This document shows positions 1 to 4,144 of a stretch of DNA of 5,167 nucleotides, one piece after another. The notes below the pieces were generated by a model. The model searched no databases. It was not told where the DNA came from and saw only the letters and a list, made by a program, of their open reading frames with translations. Within the stretch, counting starts at the first letter, position 1; every line of letters starts with the position of its first letter. The DNA is from Pseudomonadota bacterium. Lineage in GTDB: Bacteria; Desulfobacterota; DSM-4660; Desulfatiglandales; B25-G16. Both the position numbers and the translations under genes were made by a program. The stretch is taken from contig DAOVRY010000099.1 in assembly GCA_030633645.1 (NCBI GenBank), positions 1 to 5,167 of the forward strand, given 5' to 3'.

Positions 1-199
1 ATGCTCGGGGTACATAACTGGTTCCGCATTATCTCGGAATTGGACTCCTTTGACACATGCCTTGCAAAGCCAGGTCTGGGCCAGGGGTCTGGGCCAGGGG
101 CATAATCCAAAAAAAAGGTACCCATACCCTGCAAGAAGCTTAAAAATCAATAGGTTAGGTTTCGCTATGACGTGACCCTGGAACCTATGCTGCCGTCAG
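1..199. other. Upstream stretch with no recognisable gene
   Basis: I recognise no gene here. On the + strand, bases 1-105 are open from an ATG at base 1 to a TAA at 103-105 (34 codons). Its C-terminal part is a Gly/Pro-rich stretch made by the 13-bp repeat, and it matches no family I know. The minus strand across the same bases is also open in one frame, so neither reading is convincing. It could be the tail of an upstream gene cut by the window edge. It does not look like the end of bamA, which often precedes skp, because BamA proteins end in an aromatic residue and this frame ends Pro-Gly-Ala. Bases 106-199 are AT-rich and contain a 7-bp inverted repeat (ATAGGTT at 150-156, AACCTAT at 182-188) without a following T tract. 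Confidence 0.4.
75..100. repeat. 13-bp perfect tandem duplication
   Basis: The 13-mer TCTGGGCCAGGGG occurs twice, head to tail and identical (75-87 and 88-100). A related GCCAGG lies just before it at 69-74. The unit is GC-rich in an otherwise AT-leaning spacer. I see no function for it; replication slippage is the simplest origin. Confidence 0.85.
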
Positions 200-229
200 T
201 TGACTAATAGCAAAAAAATAAGGTAGTAT
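200..229 (+). promoter_or_regulatory. Possible sigma70-type promoter for the skp-lpx operon
   Basis: TTGACT at 200-205 matches five of six bases of the consensus -35 box. TAGTAT at 224-229 matches four of six bases of the -10 box, with an 18-base spacer. It lies about 60 bases before the skp start in AT-rich DNA and has the right orientation to drive the whole operon. This is a pattern match only; a promoter further upstream is equally possible. Confidence 0.35.
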
Positions 230-289
230 TCAATCGAGTTTTTCCGTAGTTGATGATCAATAAAAAGATTCTATTAACGGGAGTCAAGA

Positions 290-826
290 ATGAAGAAGAG
301 TTTTTTAGTATCTACTATTATTATGGTAATTCTCTTGGGTTACAACATAGCTCTGGGAGAAGATCCGAGCCGGATCGGTGTGATTGATCTTCAAAAATGT
401 ATCAAGGAATCAAAGGAGGGGCAAAAGATCTTTGCAGCGCTCAAAAAGAAGAAAGACAGACTCCAGAAGCGCCTTGATTCAAAAGAGAAAGAACTTTTGG
501 AGTTACGGAAGGAGTTTGATAAACAGGCTATGATGTTAAGTATGGACGCTCAGCAAAACAAAAAGAAGACCATTGAGCGAAAGACCAGAGAGCTTGAATA
601 TCTGGTAAAAGACTTGAATGATGAAATGATGAGAGCCCAGGGGATAGAACAAAAAAGGATTCTAAAGGAACTGGAAAAAATTATTGAAAAGATAGGTTCC
701 GAAGGAAACTATGCCATGATACTGGAAAAGAGGGTAGGCGGAGTTCTCTATTGGGCCAAACCGTTTGATCTTACTGATGAGGTTATTAAGGCCTATGATC
801 AGATGAGAGGGGAAAGTAAGGAATAG
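290..826 (+). CDS. skp: Periplasmic chaperone Skp/OmpH family protein
   Basis: This is an OmpH/Skp-type chaperone of 178 residues. The family holds unfolded outer membrane proteins in the periplasm after Sec export and hands them to the BAM machinery. Residues 1-23 look like a signal peptide: KK near the start, a hydrophobic core and a likely cut after Ala-Leu-Gly. The mature part begins with the family signature IGVIDLQKCI (about 29-38). A long, highly charged Lys/Glu-rich helical region follows (about 45-135), as expected for the coiled-coil tentacles. The C-terminus (about 141-172) returns to the beta core with YAMILEKRVGGVLYWA and a DLTDEVIKAYD helix, both typical. The ATG has GGGAG at 279-283, six bases upstream. 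It is the first gene of the tight cluster; lpxD starts 10 bases after its stop. Linkage of skp with lpxD, fabZ and lpxA is widespread in Gram-negative bacteria. Confidence 0.93.
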   Translation: MKKSFLVSTIIMVILLGYNIALGEDPSRIGVIDLQKCIKESKEGQKIFAALKKKKDRLQKRLDSKEKELLELRKEFDKQAMMLSMDAQQNKKKTIERKTRELEYLVKDLNDEMMRAQGIEQKRILKELEKIIEKIGSEGNYAMILEKRVGGVLYWAKPFDLTDEVIKAYDQMRGESKE

Positions 827-836
827 GGTACGAGCA

Positions 837-1871
837 TTGGCGCTAACGCTTAAACATATAGCTGAATCGATAGGTGGTGCTGTTAAGGGTGATGACCGGG
901 TTTTAATCAAAGGGATCAATTCCCTTCTGGAGGCCGAAGAAGGGGAGATCTCCTTTCTGGCAGGGCCTCGGTTCAAGGATCAGGTTAAGGCAACAAAGGC
1001 ATCTGCAATTCTCGTAGGGGAGCCAACTAGTCTTTATCAGGGACCACAAGTGATCGTTTCTGATCCCTACCTTGCCTACGCTCGGGTGGCAACCATATTT
1101 GCACCTGCTATTCCTCGCTTCTCTGGTATGAGCGAAAAGGCAGTGATTGAACAAGGAACGCGCTTGGGAAACGATGTATCTATCTATCCTTTTGTTTATG
1201 TTGGAAAAGAGTCAGTAATAGGCAATAACGTCATTCTTTTTCCCGGTGTCTATGTTGGGGACAGGGTCAGATTAGGAGATGAGACGGTAATCTACCCGAA
1301 TGTCACCATACTATCCGATTGCATAATAGGAAAGCACGTCATTATTCATGCGGGAACTGTCATAGGAAGTGACGGGTTCGGTTACGCCAAGGATGGGGAT
1401 GTGAGTGTCAAGATCCCACAGACAGGCATTGTTGAGATAGAAGATAATGTAGAAATTGGGGCAAACAATGCCATTGATAGGGCAGCCCTCGGCAGGACAC
1501 TGGTTCGAAAGGGGGTAAAGACCGACAACCTGGTCCAGATCGGACATAATGTGGTTGTTGGTGAAAATAGCATTATTGTTGCCCAGGTAGGCATTTCAGG
1601 AAGTACCAGGATAGGAAAAGGGGTGGTCATAGGAGGGCAGGTCGGCTTAAGGGATCACATTGAGGTAGGTGATCGGGTGATGATTGGTTCAAAATCCGGA
1701 GTGGCTCAATCTATCCCGGCTGGTGAGGTTGTTTCTGGTATACCAACAATGCCCCATCGGCTCTGGTTGAAAACCAGAGGGCACATAAGGAGACTTCCCG
1801 AGTTCGCTGAAAAGGTGAAGAAGTTGGAAAGCAGGGTTAGGGAACTTGAAGAACAATTGAAAACGGGGTAG
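837..1871 (+). CDS. lpxD: UDP-3-O-(3-hydroxyacyl)glucosamine N-acyltransferase LpxD
   Basis: LpxD transfers a 3-hydroxyacyl chain from acyl carrier protein to the 2-amino group of UDP-3-O-acylglucosamine, the third step of lipid A synthesis, in the cytoplasm. The 344 residues match the family length. The N-terminal uridine-binding domain (about 1-100) opens with LTLKHIAESIGG and includes EISFLAGPRF. A left-handed beta helix of hexapeptide repeats follows (about 103-290). The likely catalytic histidine is H237 in QIGHNVVVG, and the C-terminal part has SGIPTMPHRLWLK followed by a short charged coiled coil. The start is TTG: an in-frame TGA at 804-806 leaves no ATG or GTG before it, and translation from here gives the expected N-terminus. 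A weak Shine-Dalgarno TAGGG lies at 824-828, eight bases upstream. Ten bases separate it from skp and eight from fabZ, so translation is probably coupled. Confidence 0.96.
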   Translation: MALTLKHIAESIGGAVKGDDRVLIKGINSLLEAEEGEISFLAGPRFKDQVKATKASAILVGEPTSLYQGPQVIVSDPYLAYARVATIFAPAIPRFSGMSEKAVIEQGTRLGNDVSIYPFVYVGKESVIGNNVILFPGVYVGDRVRLGDETVIYPNVTILSDCIIGKHVIIHAGTVIGSDGFGYAKDGDVSVKIPQTGIVEIEDNVEIGANNAIDRAALGRTLVRKGVKTDNLVQIGHNVVVGENSIIVAQVGISGSTRIGKGVVIGGQVGLRDHIEVGDRVMIGSKSGVAQSIPAGEVVSGIPTMPHRLWLKTRGHIRRLPEFAEKVKKLESRVRELEEQLKTG

Positions 1872-1879
1872 CTGGTATT

Positions 1880-2326
1880 ATGGATTTGCCGCTGACATAT
1901 GAGGACATTGTAAAAGTACTCCCACACAGGCATCCATTCCTATTTGTGGATGCTATTACGGAACTTGAGTTAGGTGAGAGGATAGTGGGGATCAAGAATG
2001 TAACCATAAATGAGTCTTTCTTCGAGGGCCATTTTCCAGGAAACCCGATTATGCCGGGCGTTTTGGTGATAGAGGCCATGGCTCAAGTTGGTGGAATTCT
2101 GGCCAGACTGTCGGTTTCAGAAAGTATGCCGAGAAAAGGGGATAAAGCCATATATTTCGCAGCTATGGACAAGGTAAAATTTCGGAAACCGATCATTCCT
2201 GGCGACCAGATCGTTTTTGAGCTGACTGCTCTGAGAAAAGGTACCAGAATATGGAAAATGAAAGGGAAGGCAATGGTAAACAATGAATTAGTGGCAGAAG
2301 CTGAGTTGATAGCTGCCATAGGGTAA
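1880..2326 (+). CDS. fabZ: 3-hydroxyacyl-ACP dehydratase FabZ
   Basis: FabZ dehydrates 3-hydroxyacyl-ACP to trans-2-enoyl-ACP in type II fatty acid elongation. Its substrate is also the acyl donor for LpxA and LpxD, so FabZ competes with lipid A synthesis for one pool; this is the usual explanation for the linkage. The 148 residues fit the family. The sequence shows the early motif LPHRHPFLFVD (14-24) and the hot-dog fold active site FFEGHFPGNPIMPGVLVIEA, where H51 and E65 are the expected catalytic pair. A conserved DKVKFRKPIIPGDQ segment follows. ATG 1880 lies eight bases after the lpxD stop. Its Shine-Dalgarno is poor (GGGG at 1865-1868, within the end of lpxD), which suggests translational coupling. 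FabA is an unlikely alternative because the length and motifs are those of FabZ. Confidence 0.96.
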   Translation: MDLPLTYEDIVKVLPHRHPFLFVDAITELELGERIVGIKNVTINESFFEGHFPGNPIMPGVLVIEAMAQVGGILARLSVSESMPRKGDKAIYFAAMDKVKFRKPIIPGDQIVFELTALRKGTRIWKMKGKAMVNNELVAEAELIAAIG

Positions 2327-2331
2327 AAGTA

Positions 2332-3111
2332 ATGGGAGTAGAAATTCATGCATCCGCTATTGTGTCGCCGCTGGCAAAGATCGCCGAAGGCGTTCAGATC
2401 GGACCATTTTCGACAATAGGTGAAAATGTAACAATAGGCAGAGACACGATTATCGGTTCCCATGTAGTGATAGACGGGAATACGGTGCTGGGAGAAAGGA
2501 ACAAGGTCTTTCCCTTCGTCTCCCTTGGTCTACCACCTCAAGACGTCAATTATCGGGGTGAAGACACCAGACTTATTATTGGGGATGAGAATATAATCAG
2601 GGAGTTTGTAACCATTAACCGGGCCACCACGAAACAGTATAAGGTAACGAGGGTGGGGAACAAAAATTACCTTATGGCCTATGCCCACATAGCCCATGAT
2701 TGCACCTTGGGTAATTTGATTATTATGTCAAATGCTGCAACCCTTGGTGGTCATATAGAGATAGGTGACCACGCTATCATTGGGGGGCTGGTAGCCATAC
2801 ATCAGTTTGTCAGGATAGGTTCCTATGCATTTATCGGTGGTAAATCGGCCATAGTCAAAGATATCCCTCCTTTCATGATGGCCGCCGGCGACCGGGCAAG
2901 GTTGTTTGGCTTGAATCAAATAGGTCTTAAAAGGGAAGGGTTTTCTCAAGAAAAGATACAGAACCTGAAAAGGGCCTATCAGATAATATGGCGTGATCAC
3001 CACCTGCTTAAGGAGGCGATGGAAGTGGTCAGGAGAGAGATACCTCCTTTTAGTGAGTTAGACCTATTGCTTGATTTTTTGAGCAGCTCAGAAAGGGGTG
3101 TGGTTAGGTAG
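2332..3111 (+). CDS. lpxA: UDP-N-acetylglucosamine 3-O-acyltransferase LpxA
   Basis: LpxA catalyses the first step of lipid A synthesis, moving a 3-hydroxyacyl chain from ACP to the 3-position of UDP-GlcNAc in the cytoplasm. The 259 residues are close to the 262 of the E. coli enzyme. Residues 1 to about 185 form a hexapeptide-repeat beta helix (IGPFSTIGENVTIG and others). The rest is the helical C-terminal domain with GLNQIGLKREGFS and a final ERGVVR. H122 in AHIAHDC is the expected catalytic base, with H119, H141 and H157 also conserved. By my alignment, the Gly that acts as the acyl-chain ruler in E. coli (G173) is retained as G170, which would fit a longer chain; the next residue is Lys. 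E. coli Glu200 appears to be Ile197 here. The ATG follows fabZ by five bases, with AGGG at 2320-2323 as a modest ribosome site. Confidence 0.96.
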   Translation: MGVEIHASAIVSPLAKIAEGVQIGPFSTIGENVTIGRDTIIGSHVVIDGNTVLGERNKVFPFVSLGLPPQDVNYRGEDTRLIIGDENIIREFVTINRATTKQYKVTRVGNKNYLMAYAHIAHDCTLGNLIIMSNAATLGGHIEIGDHAIIGGLVAIHQFVRIGSYAFIGGKSAIVKDIPPFMMAAGDRARLFGLNQIGLKREGFSQEKIQNLKRAYQIIWRDHHLLKEAMEVVRREIPPFSELDLLLDFLSSSERGVVR

Positions 3112-3120
3112 GCAGAGAGC

Positions 3121-3157
3121 AAGGAGTATGCAGTAAGCAGTAAGAAGTAAGCAGAAA
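3121..3157 (+). repeat. AAGGAG followed by degenerate GCAGTAA heptamer array
   Basis: Just after the lpxA stop, AAGGAG (3121-3126) precedes four heptamers in register: GCAGTAA (3130-3136), GCAGTAA (3137-3143), GAAGTAA (3144-3150) and GCAGAAA (3151-3157). The same unit type recurs after lpxI. It makes a low-complexity reading frame on the minus strand that should not be called a gene. This looks like a dispersed short heptamer repeat family; its function is unknown. Confidence 0.75.
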
Positions 3158-3254
3158 AAGGCGCTGAGCGGTAATTGAGAATGAAGGGCTTCCTAAATGG
3201 CGAAACCACGATTCCTGATCTGCAGTAGTATGCTGCGGGCGCTAACTCTACAAG

Positions 3255-3296
3255 GGACAGGAGACAACGGACAACGGAAAACGCGCAGAGGACAAT
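3255..3296 (+). repeat. Degenerate GGACAAC heptamer array at the lpxI start
   Basis: Heptamers stay in a 7-bp register up to the lpxI coding core: GGACAGG (3255-3261), AGACAAC (3262-3268), GGACAAC (3269-3275), GGAAAAC (3276-3282), GCGCAGA (3283-3289) and GGACAAT (3290-3296). The only candidate initiation codon near the conserved N-terminus, ATA at 3295-3297, overlaps the end of the last unit. The same heptamer occurs before the next gene (4129-4144 and 4182-4197). Confidence 0.7.
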
Positions 3297-4095
3297 AGAA
3301 AAGATAGGCCTGATAGCTGGAAGCGGAAAGTTCCCCCTTCTGATAGCTGACTCAGCCAAGCAAAGGGGGATACCGGTAATTGCTGTGGCCCACAAGGGCG
3401 AGACAGTTCCGGAGTTAGCCGAAAAAGTTGATGAGATTACCTGGATTGGGCTTGGTCAATTCGGCCATTTGGTTAGTGCCTTCAAATCAAAAGGGGTGAA
3501 GCACGTTTTGATGGCAGGTGCAATTACCAAGACCACCATGTTTTCTGACGTAAGGCCTGATCTGAAAGGGCTGGCAGTATTTGGAAAATTATTAATCTTC
3601 CATGATGATGACATATTAAGGACTGTAGCTCGGGAACTCGAAAAAGAAGGTATAACCGTTGTAAGTTCCACCACGTATCTTCCCGAACTCCTGGCACCGT
3701 GCGGCTGCCTTACCAGAAGAAAGCCAAGAAAAGAAGAGGTGGAGGATATTGAGTTTGGTTGGATGGTAGCCAAAGAATTGGGTCGCCTGGATATCGGTCA
3801 TTGTGTTGTGATCAGGAGAAAGACTGTTCTTGCTGTAGAGGCAATAGAGGGAACCAATAAGACTATTCTCAGAGGAGGGGAATTAGCCAAAGAACGTGCA
3901 GTGGTTGTTAAGGTTTGTAAGCCCAGTCAGGATCTGAGGTTTGATCTGCCTGCTGTCGGGCTTGACACCGTTAAGGTCATGAAAACGGTTAATGCGACTG
4001 TTTTGGCTATAGAGGCAGGCAAGACCCTGATTTTTGACAGAGAGGAGATGATAGATCTGGCAGATGCCCACGGTATTGCCATAGTGTCCAGATAA
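3295..4095 (+). CDS. lpxI: UDP-2,3-diacylglucosamine pyrophosphatase LpxI, start codon unclear
   Basis: LpxI (formerly DUF1009) hydrolyses UDP-2,3-diacylglucosamine to lipid X and UMP, replacing LpxH in many bacteria. The core starts with KIGLIAGSGKFPLLIA, a near-perfect family N-terminus. It continues with TWIGLGQFGHL, HVLMAGAITK, HDDDILRTVARELEKEG, GRLDIGHCVVI, AVEAIEGT and FDLPAVGLDT. D217 (counted from ATA 3295) probably corresponds to the catalytic Asp studied in the Caulobacter enzyme. About 266 residues fits the family. The problem is the start. The frame is open from the TAG at 3226-3228, but no ATG, GTG or TTG occurs before GTG 3385, which would remove about 30 conserved residues including GSGKFP. 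ATA 3295, with AGAGG at 3287-3291 close upstream, is the best placed candidate and is the start given here. A further in-frame ATG at 3181 is cut off by the TAG. The usual PxGxLT segment reads PCGCLT. No internal damage is visible, so the gene is probably functional. Confidence 0.88.
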   Translation: MEKIGLIAGSGKFPLLIADSAKQRGIPVIAVAHKGETVPELAEKVDEITWIGLGQFGHLVSAFKSKGVKHVLMAGAITKTTMFSDVRPDLKGLAVFGKLLIFHDDDILRTVARELEKEGITVVSSTTYLPELLAPCGCLTRRKPRKEEVEDIEFGWMVAKELGRLDIGHCVVIRRKTVLAVEAIEGTNKTILRGGELAKERAVVVKVCKPSQDLRFDLPAVGLDTVKVMKTVNATVLAIEAGKTLIFDREEMIDLADAHGIAIVSR

Positions 4096-4114
4096 AGGAG
4101 GAGGCAGTAAGGAG
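4095..4114 (+). promoter_or_regulatory. Two Shine-Dalgarno-like sites before the oxidoreductase
   Basis: AAGGAGG at 4095-4101 overlaps the last base of the lpxI stop codon and is a near-ideal Shine-Dalgarno, but it is 21 bases from the first in-frame ATG (4123). A second site, AAGGAG at 4109-4114, lies eight bases from that ATG and is the one that supports it as the start. My inference is that the first site once served the oxidoreductase directly, before repeats separated it from the coding core that begins near 4249. Confidence 0.55.
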
Positions 4115-4144
4115 AAGGCAGTATGAAGCAACGGACAACGGACC
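4103..4144 (+). repeat. Composite heptamer array before the oxidoreductase
   Basis: Six 7-bp steps stay in register: GGCAGTA (4103), AGGAGAA (4110), GGCAGTA (4117), TGAAGCA (4124), ACGGACA (4131) and ACGGACC (4138). The first part matches the GCAGTAA type and the second part the ACGGACA/GGACAAC type seen in the lpxA-lpxI spacer, in the same order and orientation. The ATG used by the oxidoreductase (4123-4125) is formed across the junction of the third and fourth units. Confidence 0.7.

Noticed and set aside
1..105. Small gene from ATG at base 1
   Set aside because: The start coincides with the window edge, the tail is encoded by a 13-bp duplication, the opposite strand is also open, and I recognise no family.
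150..188. Inverted repeat ATAGGTT / AACCTAT as terminator or operator
   Set aside because: Seven-base arms with a 25-base loop and no T tract are within what chance can give in a spacer of this size.
2997..3395. 132-codon minus-strand reading frame across the lpxA-lpxI spacer
   Set aside because: Its sequence is low complexity (Leu, Ser, Ala and Tyr rich) produced by the heptamer repeats, and both ends lie antisense to the conserved lpxA and lpxI genes. It has no family features.
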